Positions 22,801-37,849 are shown, counted from the first letter of the stretch. The stretch: DNA of 64,000 nt from Synchiropus splendidus (GCF_027744825.2 NC_071336.1:19340501-19404500), one strand, 5' to 3'. The notes: a model not told the origin generated them from the letters alone. Translations and numbers: made by a program.

Positions 22801-25800
22801 ACACTGTAGTGGACTATTCATTTATTATTTCTTCGGTTTCAAACACATTCTCGGCTGCTCATTCACTTTCATACCAGCAATGTGGAGCAACTCTTAGAAC
22901 AGTAGTTGAGTCAGTTTTTCTTGGAAACAATAAACAAAAACGTGTTGTCTCAAAAGCTTGGGGCTGCATCATTGGAAAGATTTTTCATGACAATATTCAC
23001 TTTCTGCTGCTCATTCACTTTCATACCAGCAATGTGGAGCAACTCTTAGAACAGTAGTTGAGTCCGTTTTTCTTGGAAACAATAAACAAAAAAGCTTGGG
23101 GCTGCATCATTGGAAAGATTTTTCATGACAATATTTGAGATCAATTTTTAAGGCTGCGTGTTGGGACGGAGAGCCACTGATCGAGGCTCCCACATGAGAG
23201 CTGAAGACCAGATGTGTGTAGGAGCCCGCAACATCTGTCCACAGCATGGAAAGGAGTGACAGAGCAAAACAAACCTATGACTTCTGAGCAAAGCAGCACT
23301 TTCACAAACCCAGTGGGTTGGTGTATTCCAGCATGTGGAACGTTAACAACCAAGTCGATTTGATCCGATGTAGAGAACTAGACGAGTGAGCGTGAAAGCA
23401 TCGGCAGCTTGTTAGTTTTTCTCGCCTCTCCAGCCAGTTTCCAGGCAGACGGGGCTGGAGTCATTAGGGAAACCATGCAGGAGAGATTCCTGTGAAGCAC
23501 ACTGCTCCCAGTGTCTGCACTTCCTGTGTTTTCACACCAGTTCTGTGTCTGTCCAGCTCACTATGGAAGACTATGAGTACCAGGACCATGAGGACGTCAA
23601 CGACAGCTACTACGACCCCATGGAGGACTACGGCGTGTGTGACAAGGCGACAGTCCGCTCCTTCCGCAGAGTCTTCCTGCCCATCATCTACTCTCTGGCT
23701 CTGGTGGTGGGCTTGGCAGGAAACACCTTGGTGGTGCTTGTCTACGCGTCTCGGCTGCGCCAACGCACCCTGACGGACGTGTGCATCGTCAACCTGGCCG
23801 TCTCGGACCTGCTGCTCCTCCTCACTCTCCCGTTCTGGGCAGCGGATGCTGTCTACGGGTGGGAGCTGGGTTTGACAGCCTGTAAACTGGCATCCTTCCT
23901 CTACAGCACCAACTTCAGCTGTGGCATGCTGATGCTGGCCTGCATCAGCGTGGACCGCTACAGAGCTGTGGCGCACAACACCACCGGCAGGGCCGGGTCC
24001 GGACCGCGGGTGAGGAGACAGAGGATCCTGGTGTGCGCGGCTCTCTGGGCCCTGGCCTGCTTACTTGGTATCCCTGAACTCATCTTCTCCACTCTGAAGC
24101 CTTCCCACCACAGAACAGCCTGCATCTCCGTCTACCCACACAGCATGGCTCGCGCAGCCAAGGCGGCGCTGGAGCTCCTCGAGGTTACGTTCAGATTCTT
24201 GGCTCCGTTCATAACCATGCTGGTGTGCTACAGCCTGGTGGGCCGGGCGCTCAGCCAAGCCGCTCGCGTCCAGAGGATACGAAAGTGGCGTGCACTCCGT
24301 GTCCTCCTGGCTGTGGTCGCCGTCTTCCTGCTGACTCAGCTGCCCTACAACGTGGTGAAGCTCTGCAGGACGATGGACCTGATGTACATGCTGGTGACCG
24401 ACTGTGAGGTCAGTAAAGCGTGGGACCACGCCCTGCAGGTGACAGAGAGCCTGGCTCTGATCCACGCCTGCGTCAACCCCCTCCTCTACGCCTTCATCGG
24501 CTCTTCTTTCAGGAGTCGCGTACTTAAAGCGGCAAAGCATCTCGGTGAAAAACTGAGTCGGCGGCCGAGGCCAGGAGGCAACGAGCCGGAAGTAGCAATC
24601 GCACTGAGCACTAACACAAACCATCAGATCCAATCGGAGTCTTCAGAAGAGCAAGAGACAAGCAACTTCACCATGTGAAGCCCAACTGAGACGTATGAAA
24701 TATAAGGCTGATCATGTTAATCTTTGGGTCACGCAGAACCACTGACATTGTATAGCTCTCCGTTCTCATGGGTGAAAAAAAGGCTCACAGGCCAGAGAGG
24801 GTGGCAGGTAACCACAGGATTCGTATCTTTAGAATCTCTGTTCTTTTTTCAGTTACATGTAATAAAGTTTTGTGTATTGTATTCAGCGTATTGTTTTATC
24901 TTAGGTAGGTTTCGACACACACAACTGTACTGTGTTGTCCTTGTCTTTTAAAGTGTAAAGGGAGATCAAGAACTTGAGCTGAACTGTTTGATAATGATAG
25001 CAGCGGCAAGTATTAACTATAATCAAGTAAAACATTGTCTCTCAAAGACAGACTGATTGTTTTTTGTTAGATTAAATGGATACAGATGATGTTGTCGGGT
25101 GAGCATGGAACTAAATTACATAACCAAATACCAAGGATCTGTTTGTACAGTGCCAGAATAAAACCCCAACCACAGGTCTGCTGCTGAAGAGAAATCTGAT
25201 GCTCTTGATTTAGATTTAGGCTTTGGATTCAGAGGTTGGTCTGTCAAGCAACTTTGACTGTACAATTAAAGTAGATACACATGAATTCTTGGAGAAAGAG
25301 TGATGAAAATGAACCCTGACTTAACCCAGGAGCCAAACTTTGGAAACTTAAGTCTGCTGTGACGATGTTGAACGACTAAATTCCCCAATAGCAAGTGTAG
25401 CCATGGTGAGCTGAGATCTAGTGAGAGGACCATGGGAACCATCCTCACAGACCCGGACCAGCTGGAGAAATAATGTAAACACCACAGAGGAAGACAAGGC
25501 AGCAACACAAACATGTTTATGTTCAACGTCTAGTTTTAGTGAGTCATACTTTGGGGAGAATGATTCACCAGGAGTGAGTGGACATGACTCACGATATAGT
25601 CATCCCTTCCCATCCCCTAGATCACAAATACTGCTCCACAGAGGAAGCGTAGAAGGACTCCAAACCTCCTCCCAACAGTGCAACGACCTTAGGAAGAGGA
25701 AATGATGACGACAGGTTTGAGCGATTAAAGTCCAATGAGGAAGTTTTTCTTTCCCATTGCTCTCGTGAGTCCTCAGTCAGGCACATCACAGGCTTGACGT

Positions 25801-26966
25801 GACAAGATGAAAAACCATAAGAAGTCCAGAAAGACAGGAGTGATAGCAACACATCCGTTGCAGTAGTAGAGGAGCTGCACCAACGCTTTAAACATACGAG
25901 CCCTGGTGAGGCCTCGCAAAAACGTTCATCTGCGACATGAAAGTGATGAGAAAATGAATTTCAAGTGACTCTATCATTGACATCATCTCCACTTTACAGC
26001 AGGTTCAATCCAGATTCACCACTGCAGGCTAACACAGCTGTTGTTGCGCTTTGTGGGATCATTTCTATCATTCTGTTTTAAGTGTCTTTGGTGGTGTCTC
26101 GTCTCACAGCCAATAAATCTCAGTTCCAATATGAGATGTGATCGTAATGTTCAACTGTAGGAGTAAAATACGGGTAAATGAAATTTGAAAATGATCGCAA
26201 TCTGTTTAAAAACACAACAAAAAAAGAAGTCAAAGATCGGTTTATTTTAAGGTAATAAACACTCCAGACGCCTTGAGAGTACTAATTAAATACTCCTAAT
26301 AAAAGTAATCCTGCTTACAATCCCTGAATTACACCACCAGAGACCTCTAAAACCTTCCTCCTCTACTTTTTTGTTTTTGTTGTTACCCATTATTCATCGC
26401 ACATGTGCCAGCGCTTACCCAACCACGCTGCTTCCTGACACGATGAAAGCTTTGTCTCAAATAACTCTCTGACTTTATGGTTCCCAACATTTGAAGTGCT
26501 GATGTTGTGGAGCAACAAAGAGAAAGAACTCACCACTGCTCCACCATTTCTTGCCGTTAACCACAGCCGTGTCTGCATCCCGGCGGAGGGTGCACTCCAT
26601 GTTGGTTGCATCACTCGAGGCAACATCAGGTTCTGGAAGAGAGATTGGAGGCATTCATTTTTAATGGCGTGAATTTATGTTCAAATTCAGCTCATTATGT
26701 GGATGTGCAGCAAAAAAAGAAGAGGGCTGTTCTGAATCAACTCGAGCAGATGCAAAACACAAACAACAGACCATATTTGTTTCAGCTGTTCACACCCATT
26801 TGATCACCGCTGGCAACACAAGACAAACAAAACCTCAATGACTTGACGTCATGGAGCATTTGACCAAAACTACTCGCTACCAATTTTCCAATCATATATT
26901 CAGCCGCTATCACTTTGCCAAGCTTTTAGTATGTGCTGGCCATTAGCTTTATACGGTTTGATGGTG

Positions 26967-26998
<32 letters not shown>

Positions 26999-29900
26999 CA
27001 CCTGGGTGTCAAAACCAAGAGGGCTAAGGGACGTACCGGTCATGCAAAAGCACGAGCGGATCTCTCCCCTCAGAAGAGGCTCCAGCCATTTCTTCTTCTG
27101 CTCCTCACTGCCAAACATGTGGAGCACCTCCATATTTCCCGTGTCTGTCGAGCCAAACAACACACAAACATCACAGGATCAATGATTCTTTTTCCATTCA
27201 CAATTTGTCTCGAGTTTCAACTTGGACAATAACAAGTTATTATTGAAGGCTGAGAAAGTGCACAGCCACAAGTAGTTATTGTGTTGTGCTCCTTCCTCTG
27301 ATGCACAACATTGGTGATCCACGGGCACCACAACAGCAACGGCTTATGGACAGTGGCCACCGCGTCTTTCACAGTATACACAACTACAAAGTATCAAACA
27401 GTAGTCACCCTTTAAGACTAAGACAAAAGAGGAACCCTTTTAAACTTTAGTTTAGTTAAAATGCAAGCGGATTTAGAGCAGTCCAAATGATGTCACCCAG
27501 TGACACAAGTTTCCAGGGTGTAACTTTATAGCTGTGTATTTTTGACAGAACAAATACATTTGAGTTGCATGTAAGTCATAAGACGTCAACGTCATTCCAC
27601 ACAGATTAAACCATTATGCACGACTTTTCCAGAACACATTTTTTCTCCTAACTTCATAGCAGATAAAGTGAGGGATGAATCATCTGCGAACACTATTCGT
27701 CCAGTTACATAGGAGGCAGGAGGAACACCTTACCGGGCGCTTGGCAGTTGAAAACTTCAGGAGCAAAGAGGCAGCGGCCAGTCTCCTCAGCAACATAGGC
27801 GTAGTCCACCTGAGAGAGGCCACTGACTGCAGGCAAGAACAGGTTCCAGAGGCCTGCTTCTCTGGCTTTACTCTGGACATACGTGGTCATAATGATTCTT
27901 CAATAACAACAACAGCTAACACTTCCATTTGCTCCCTGATGAGCCAACATCACCACACCTTTAGCTCGTCCATGACTGGCGGGCTGCTCCATCTTAGTGG
28001 ATCATTAGCATGTTTAGAATAGTAGGCGGCTACTTCCTGCAACACAGTTGCATTGTAACAGCGTCAACTGACTCAGTTGTCCACGTACATTAAAAAGCTG
28101 AAAGTGACATTATCCTGTTCTACGTCTTATGTTTGCAAGTCATGACCAATAATAAGGTTTGTTTCGGGGCAATAACGTGAGGTGCTGACCTTCTGAGCAG
28201 GGAGGACGTGGTCTCTCATGAACACTTTGACTTGCTGTAGAATGGCTTGACCTTTTGCTGTCTGGATGAACAGTCGCTCTTGAGCCAGGTCACTTTTGGG
28301 GCTAGTTACAAACAACAAAAGGTACACATTTTTACAGCCTGCTAAAGATCACAACACATTGAAACACGACGACAATCGTACTGACGGACAACAAATGCAC
28401 TCAGAGTACAATAGCTAACTTCATTTACAGGCAAACAGTCAAAACAGCAGAGCGCAGAGACTGTAGTAGACATAAGAATAAATTACGTGTCATCTAATCG
28501 ACTAAAAAGGGATAACGGATTACAACTTTATTGCATTACCGCACATTACAGTAGGTGGCAGTGATGCTCTCGACAGATAGAAAAGCGGGAGAATTTCAGG
28601 AGGATTGCACAGTGGAGTTTCAAAGATGCTACAGCTTTGCACATACAAAAGTCTTGCCTTTTAACTACAAGACAGAGCGGCTGTGAGAGTCTAGTACAGG
28701 CAATTGATGCTGACAGCTTGTCCGAACGTCTCGTATCAAACTATCAACAAAGTCTGCCGTGAAGAGAGTCTTCGGTGACTGCGCCGTTTCACCACCGGAT
28801 GGCGCACTTGGCAGGAAAAGGATCCGCGTGGAGTCGGCGCATGCGCCTGTTTACACCTCGCACCAGACTTCAGACACCACGTGACGTTAAAGTTGCCCGT
28901 CAAGCTCCAGGTCAGCATTGTGCAACTGATGTGCAAAGGACGCCAATTTGAAATACAGAAATACAGTAGCAACCCAGTTTGTGGACTTAACTTAAGGGAG
29001 CCTTTTCACAAGAATTTTTTTCTTGATCTAATGAAATAAGTTAAAAATAAAAAATAATATTTCTTTTTAAATAAAGCAACAGGTTCCGACTTGCATTTCT
29101 CTCTGTGTCTAACATTCCGTCAATACACAGATTTGTTCTCATCCATCTGTGATTTTGAATACAAGATTTTTTTTTCATTTTAGCAGAGGGAGGCACTTCT
29201 TGGTTTCAACTCAACAGGTAGGAGATAAGGCTAGGTAGGTCGGAAAAACAAGATCAGAACTTGGTTAAGGTTGTCGTGTGTCTCTAATCTAGAGCAACAT
29301 TTTGTCTGTTTTAAAATGAAGATTTTTCAAATGTGGATACACATTTACAGAGTCATGTTAAGACAGTGGTGCAATATGGGGGAATGTTTTGTACCTACAG
29401 ACTTAATGGGCAGATAAACAACGTTTGTGTTGATGATATGCAGAATGTGAGGACGTGTGGGTAAGATGCAGGGTTAACGCCTGCTGTGTTTTTGAACCTC
29501 CTTTCAGTCTGTGATTGACATCTGCAGATGGGGATGCAGGAAGAGTCACACTACCACTGCAGTGCTTGCTGTCTGCAATTTCGAAGGAAAATACACAACT
29601 ACTTGGACGCCTCAAATGCCGCTCTCTGCCATCTAAAGACACACCTCACTCTGTTCCGTTTCACACCCCGGACTGCCAACCCTTTCGTTTCAAAATTAGA
29701 TTAGACTAGATAACATCTTGCAACAATGAAATACAGACTTAAGCAATCACTGGTGGATTCATGTTCATTCATTCACTTTTGCTACGTTCTGTTCCGAGAA
29801 ACTGAGTTTTGGTCATGGGTGTAAATACCCACAGTATGATGTTGCTGACAGTCTGAAACAACAATACGGCTTCATGTGATCTAAATAAAGCCTTGTTTAC

Positions 29901-32900
29901 AAACAAGACGATCAATCTGCATTCACTACACAGCTGTGTGAAGCAACAGTGACAAGAACAGTTTCATCTTCTTGTTATGTTTGGTTGTGAAGTCAATAAA
30001 AAGCGATCGAATGGTGGGAAGTTTATCTGTTGTTGATTGATATGCATACGTTCACAACGCTGGCCTTGACCATCTCTTTGACAAAGCTCCTTTCTACTTC
30101 AGAAGTACCTCTGCAGTGGCCATGACTTCAGATTTGTGATATCAGCTCGACTCAAGGGTGCGCAGGCATCATTTAAAATGATGTTGGGAATCAAACATTT
30201 GGACAGAAATGTACAAAAATAGAAAGGCAGGCCTTCATGGTGAAGCACCAAAACGCAATCGCAGGTAGAGAGTGTCAAATGAGAAAATGCTCTGCTTGAA
30301 GGAATAAGCTGGTGAGATGCGCCTCATTTGTAGTACGGCTTGCTCTTGTTTTAACAAGCGCCGTGTAGAAATACACAATTTAACCACGTTACATAACAAT
30401 TCCAGTGGAAATTGAAATAATTTCAACTAAAAAAACATATCAAGCTTAGAATTAAAACGGCATATGTTATTTTTAAGCCTATTAAGACTACTGCTATCTT
30501 TTAGCACCAACCTTGATGCCAGCTGAAGGCCGACCCTTGCCAATGGCTCCACACACTGTCCAAACTCCTCTGCATTCGGGGCACTCGCGTTACCCAGCAG
30601 GTGGCGGGCGTACACTCCCTGAATGGGGAAACCAAATTTCAATAAATAGGAGCATGCACCCTAAATTATAGCTGGACCACACTTGAGGTTACCTGGGCTA
30701 TTCCCGCCAACTTGAAGACGGATAAAGCCAAGTAGAAGTTGAGATTTGGCAAAGTCTGTGGGATCCCCCGACAGCGACAGTATATGGAAAGAAGATCACC
30801 AACCTCAGGAATACCTGAAGGCAGAGGTGGGCAGTTAGATTTCCTAAAGGGCCACATTATAAACTATGACGCCTGTCAGCGGCCATCATGCCCACAGGAA
30901 ACCAGCAATGACTATGAAATTTGATGGAAAAAATCTATAGTAACAAGGATGAAATGAACCATGTGTAAATCTGGCCTGGACCCTATAAAAAAATAATTTT
31001 ACGTACATTTTATTTGAATAGAAAATATTATAGAACTATGGACCAAACATCGAAGATGAAAAGATATATTTCAAAATATATTTAAAATTGTTGAATTTTT
31101 GAGGGAAATACTAAAATGACAAACGAAAAGAAGAAAAAAAAATTACAATAACAGAAAATGTGTTGTAATTCCTTTTGAACTACTGGCTTAAACAGAAACA
31201 GGATTTTTTTTAAATGACATAATACGATGAAATCAGTTGTGTTATTTTTAGTCTGACCTCATGAGAGCTGCAAAAACTCAGGTAAAGGGCCACATATGGC
31301 CCCTGGGCCGCACTTTGCCCAGGTCTGCTTGAAGGGCCAAAGACCAATAGATCTGCCCTTTTTAAGCAAAAAAAAAAAAGGTTTAGGAAGCACGTGTTTT
31401 CATACCCTCAATTCCTTTAACGCTGCCCATGGTACTGATGACACCAAGACTTGTCGGCCAGTAGTGAGGCATGAAGAAGTAGGCCAGGTCACTCAGTGGC
31501 TGTCCTGTCGTGGACAACTCCCAGTCCAACACAGCAATCACACGGGACTATCGGGGGGAGACACTGGGTTAAGAATGCAGCACGATGTATATTTATCAAA
31601 AACACCTCCTACCTCTGATGGGTGGAAGATCAGGTTTTCCAGTCTGAAATCACCATGCACCAGTGTGACCTCATTATCATTGGATGGCAAATTCTTCATC
31701 AACCAATCGGAGAGCTCGTCCATGGCAGGAATGTCCTTGTGTGCCGCTGCAGAGTACTGCTTCCCCCAGACTGACACCTTCAGAAAAAACATCAATATTA
31801 TCAATATCAATAGCATTATGGTATGAGGAAGTCTGGAGTGGCAGAGAAGAATGTTGGAGTGGTGCAGGACATGTATGCCAGATGTAAGACGGTGGTGAGG
31901 TGTGCTGCAGGTGTCACAGATGAGTTCAAGGTGGAGGTGGGACTGCACCAAGGCTCAGCTCTGAGCCCCTTCCTCTTTGCGATGGTGATGGACAGGTTGA
32001 CAGATGAGGTTAGACAAGAAGCCCCTTGGACGATGATGTTTGCAGATGACATTGTGATGTGTGGTTAGAGCACAAGGGAAGGTGGAGAAAACGGTGGTCA
32101 GGCTAGCAATGTTGTATGGTTTGGAAACAGTGGCACTGAGGAAAAGACAGGAGGCAGAGATGAAGATGCTGAGGTTCTCTCTGGGAGTGAGCAGGATGGA
32201 TAGGATCAGGAAGCAGTAGATCAGAGGGACAGCACATGTGGTCAGGTGTTTAGGAGACAAAGTCAGAGAGGCTAGATGGAGATGGTTTGGACATGTACAG
32301 AGGAGAGATAGCCAGTACATTGGTAGGAAGATGTTGAGGTTGGAACTGCCAGGCAAAAGGTCGAGAGGAAGGCCAAAGAGGAGGACGTGGTGAAGGAGGA
32401 CATGAGGTTTGTAGGTTTGAGAGAAGAGGAAGATGATCCGTTGTGGCTACCCCTGAAGGGAGAAGCCGAAAGGAAAAAAAGAAAAAGAATAGCAAGGGTG
32501 TGGCGCCAAAAAGCAGTAATCTCACCTGTCTTCTGCAGTATCCCGGACCTCTTCCAAATCCCTCAAGGTTGAGTGTTGCCACATTCAAGGAATGCAACTT
32601 TGCCAAAACCTCCACTGCCGCTACATACAATGCTGTTCTCTCTGCAGGGCTCACTCCCGGCAGACGGTGATCTCGGAATATACGACCCTGCTTGATAAGA
32701 ATCATGCAAAATACATATCACAATATTTATAAATATTACAAACTGTAACCTTTTTCCCACCACAGCATTGTTTTTTTTAGCTCTTACCGCCACATGATCC
32801 ATCAGGTAAAATTCAGTGCCAATAACTTCAGCATCAGCACAGTAGAGGAGAGGACGTGGTACTGGAAAACCCGCCGCGAACAAAGACTTTTGGACTCGAA

Positions 32901-33619
32901 ATTCCCGATCAACCTTCAGTCAACAACAAAGATGACATATCAGAAATATGTCTTTGATTATTATGCAAGACGTTTACCTCCTCTTTGTTGTTGTTTGTTA
33001 TTCCAAATTGTCAAGTAAATTAAGTGTCACACTTTGCTGTGAAATGAGAATGATCCCTGAAATTGGATTTGAAAAAATAAATCAAGTGGGATGAAATAAA
33101 CTGGATATCCAATAATAACAAATGCCAATCACAGCTGGATAAAAACATTTTATTTTTATTATCATTTTCAATATTTAAATAAAAAAATGAAAGTCTTGGG
33201 TGTCCAATGAAAAATTAAATGATTTAATATTTGACTTACAGGCGATTTATTTCAAGTTACCCAAGTGCAATCGGTTCAACTGGAAAAGTTGTGCATAAAC
33301 ATGAACAAGCTCACCTTGTGAGCTCCAGGCAGCAGCTCTCCTGCTGGTTTCTTCCTGAGTACATATCTTTTGGACGGTGTTTGGATTAGAAAAGTGGGGT
33401 TTGACTGCCCGGCGCTGAGAACAAACCAGGAAGCCATTACTATCTTGGGACATCTGTGAGGCTGGTTGTCGCCTTTACCTCAACTTGTGTCACTTACCTG
33501 TACTGTCTGAGATTCAAACTGTCACCGACCGACAGCAGCGAGTTGGAAGACAAATACTGGTGAAGTCTGCCAACGCTGAATTTGTGCTGCTCCCTCACAG
33601 GAGTCGTTGTTTCGTCCAT
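19837..33619 (-). CDS. acad11: Acyl-CoA dehydrogenase family member 11, 20 coding exons, complete
   Basis: Fusion of an N-terminal aminoglycoside-phosphotransferase-like kinase domain with an acyl-CoA dehydrogenase; the family acts on long-chain and 4-hydroxy acyl-CoAs. Exons: 33619-33498, 33414-33315, 32913-32788, 32690-32526, 31777-31613, 31547-31406, 30814-30693, 30618-30512, 28301-28190, 28036-27959, 27872-27734, 27144-27037, 26632-26534, 21065-20996, 20920-20835, 20768-20697, 20630-20476, 20396-20280, 20215-20106, 19951-19837. Sum 2310 nt, 769 aa (human about 780). Kinase motifs: HGDFRLEN at about 212-219 and VLDWE near 233. ACAD motifs: [42 protein letters not shown] and [10 protein letters not shown]. 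The C-terminus is QSKL, a canonical PTS1, so peroxisomal import is likely. ackr4 lies antisense in the 5.5-kb intron 13. The exon 7 acceptor abuts a MITE. Confidence 0.95.
21538..21845 (-). mobile_element. 3' end of an L2/Rex1-type LINE, truncated
   Basis: Within acad11 intron 13. The minus strand encodes a degenerate tail of a LINE ORF ([17 protein letters not shown] followed by [17 protein letters not shown]), a motif set characteristic of the C-terminal end of fish L2/Rex1/CR1-group reverse transcriptase ORFs. After its stop comes a TTTTATTTTA tract, then AGCACTTTCCCAGTTGG and CCATGGCAATG, ending GATTCTGATTTGG near 21538. The element is 5'-truncated and not functional. The same 3' tail recurs at about 44300-44393. 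Confidence 0.65.
22855..23135 (+). repeat. Two-copy tandem duplication, 152-bp period
   Basis: The block starting CTGCTCATTCACTTTC at 22855 recurs at 23007. The two copies are almost identical through GCAATGTGGAGCAAC and CATTGGAAAGATTTTTC. The second copy ends near 23135 and lacks about 13 bp (CGTGTTGTCTCAA) of the first. It lies 400-700 bp upstream of the ackr4 coding exon, in acad11 intron 13. Confidence 0.9.
23545..24678 (+). CDS. ackr4: Atypical chemokine receptor 4 (CCRL1/CCX-CKR)
   Basis: Seven-transmembrane atypical receptor that scavenges CCL19, CCL21 and CCL25 without G-protein signalling (family knowledge). One uninterrupted coding exon gives 377 aa, or 371 if ATG 23563 is used. 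TGTCCAG just before 23557 looks like an acceptor from a 5' non-coding exon, so the internal start MEDYEYQ is equally plausible. Seen: an acidic Tyr-rich N-terminus with Cys32, TM1 [11 protein letters not shown]2 [17 protein letters not shown], a conserved ECL1 Cys (LTACKLASF), DRY retained in [11 protein letters not shown]6 [12 protein letters not shown], and TM7 [19 protein letters not shown]6-TM7 match ACKR4 better than signalling CC receptors. It is nested antisense within acad11 intron 13, the same arrangement as in human, which supports orthology. Confidence 0.93.
   Translation: MSVQLTMEDYEYQDHEDVNDSYYDPMEDYGVCDKATVRSFRRVFLPIIYSLALVVGLAGNTLVVLVYASRLRQRTLTDVCIVNLAVSDLLLLLTLPFWAADAVYGWELGLTACKLASFLYSTNFSCGMLMLACISVDRYRAVAHNTTGRAGSGPRVRRQRILVCAALWALACLLGIPELIFSTLKPSHHRTACISVYPHSMARAAKAALELLEVTFRFLAPFITMLVCYSLVGRALSQAARVQRIRKWRALRVLLAVVAVFLLTQLPYNVVKLCRTMDLMYMLVTDCEVSKAWDHALQVTESLALIHACVNPLLYAFIGSSFRSRVLKAAKHLGEKLSRRPRPGGNEPEVAIALSTNTNHQIQSESSEEQETSNFTM
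24679..26533. other. ackr4 3' flank and rest of acad11 intron 13
   Basis: Holds the ackr4 3' UTR with AATAAA at 24861-24866 (another AATAAA near 25157). No further exon or transposon was recognised. Confidence 0.5.
24861..24866 (+). terminator. ackr4 polyadenylation signal AATAAA
   Basis: Canonical hexamer about 180 nt after the stop codon, followed by TTTTGTGTATTG, a GU/U-rich element. Confidence 0.6.
26967..26994. repeat. (AC)14 microsatellite in acad11 intron 12
   Basis: A pure dinucleotide tract. In the acad11 transcript it reads (GT)14, about 43 nt downstream of the exon 12 donor at 27036. Confidence 0.95.
28837..28886. promoter_or_regulatory. Possible promoter-like motif cluster in acad11 intron 8
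   Basis: GCGCATGCGC at 28837-28846 is the palindromic core of an NRF1 site. CCACGTGACGT at about 28878-28888 combines an E-box with a CRE half-site. Both lie in a locally CpG-richer patch within the intron separating the kinase-like half from the dehydrogenase half of acad11. Function is inferred from motifs only. Confidence 0.3.
30822..31327. mobile_element. hAT-type MITE with 8-bp target duplication
   Basis: Terminal inverted repeats CAGAGGTGGGCA (30822-30833) and TGCCCAGGTCTG (31316-31327) match at 10 of 12 positions. They are flanked by CCTGAAGG (30814-30821) and CTTGAAGG (31328-31335), an 8-bp target duplication with one mismatch. Subterminal GGGCCACAT motifs and GGCCCCTGGGCCGCA are typical of vertebrate hAT non-autonomous elements. 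It is 506 bp with no transposase frame. The left duplication covers the acad11 exon 7 splice acceptor. Confidence 0.85.
31817..32490 (+). mobile_element. RTE-type LINE fragment, internally deleted
   Basis: In acad11 intron 4, antisense to the gene. It encodes part of a reverse transcriptase ([20 protein letters not shown] and the catalytic-box residues FADD), then jumps to the C-terminal section ([29 protein letters not shown]) with loss of the intervening part. A TAG interrupts the frame at about 32218. The 3' tail is AGAAGCCGAAAGG followed by an A-rich run. It is not functional. Confidence 0.85.
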
Positions 33620-33997
33620 GACTTTAAAAAGTAGATTAATAATTTGCAGGAAAACTCATCGTTCAATGGTCGCCCCCGACCGGATGTATATATACTACGC
33701 CATTTCCGTGGTTGGTCGTTTGACTTAATTATTTTAAAACTAAAATTAAATTTTGTTTTAACAAATGCAGTTTCATAATTTTTTTATATGAACGATGTTT
33801 TGAGCTTCTGGTGAATCATTGCTGCTGCATGTCGGAACGTTTGCTTTAACACGGACACCATTCGCAGTGACACACGTCATGACAGTTTGGAAGACGTGTA
33901 CTTTCCAAGCCGATTCATCCGAGGAATTGCGACGTTAAATCGTGACGCACTCGTGTTCATTTCACGGTTACCGTCTCGCTAGGTTGTTTTCAACACA
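33620..33997. promoter_or_regulatory. Bidirectional acad11/uba5 promoter region
   Basis: Only 378 bp separate the two initiator codons, which point apart. The human orthologues are also head-to-head. ACACGTCATGAC near 33871-33882 carries a CRE-like half-site and CGTGACGCAC lies near 33940. No TATA box is seen. Confidence 0.65.
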
Positions 33998-37588
<3,591 letters not shown>

Positions 37589-37643
37589 TCGACTAAATGT
37601 TGGTTTGATATGACATAATTCCTGATTCGAAATAAGCATGAGG

Positions 37644-37649
37644 AATAAA
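37644..37649 (+). terminator. uba5 proximal polyadenylation signal AATAAA
   Basis: Canonical hexamer 56 nt after the uba5 stop codon. A second plus-strand AATAAA lies at 37850-37855. Confidence 0.6.
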
Positions 37650-37849
37650 ACTAACAGATGGGTTTTTTTTTTTTTTAAAAGAGAGCAACAAGTGGATATA
37701 TGAGTCGAATGAGGAATTGAATCTCCATGCCACTCTGTGTTCAAATGTAAATACAAAACCCCAATTGTGCATGTGATGGTTTCAATCCTGACTGTGCTTT
37801 GCTTGTCGCTCAGCCTCATACGACACATCAACAATGTTTCATTTGTTTC

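Noticed and set aside
23464..23976. 170-codon minus-strand frame
   Set aside because: Antisense to the ackr4 N-terminal coding region, with low-complexity His/Gln content and no homology.
24061..24633. 190-codon open frame on the minus strand
   Set aside because: It is the antisense shadow of the ackr4 coding exon; GC-rich coding sequence leaves the complement open. No domain or start context supports it.
31823..32068. Small gene with reverse-transcriptase similarity
   Set aside because: It is part of a truncated RTE LINE inside an acad11 intron, not a host gene.
32250..32705. 151-codon minus frame as a larger acad11 exon
   Set aside because: Only 32690-32526 is exon 4. The rest is antisense LINE sequence after the donor GTGAGAT.
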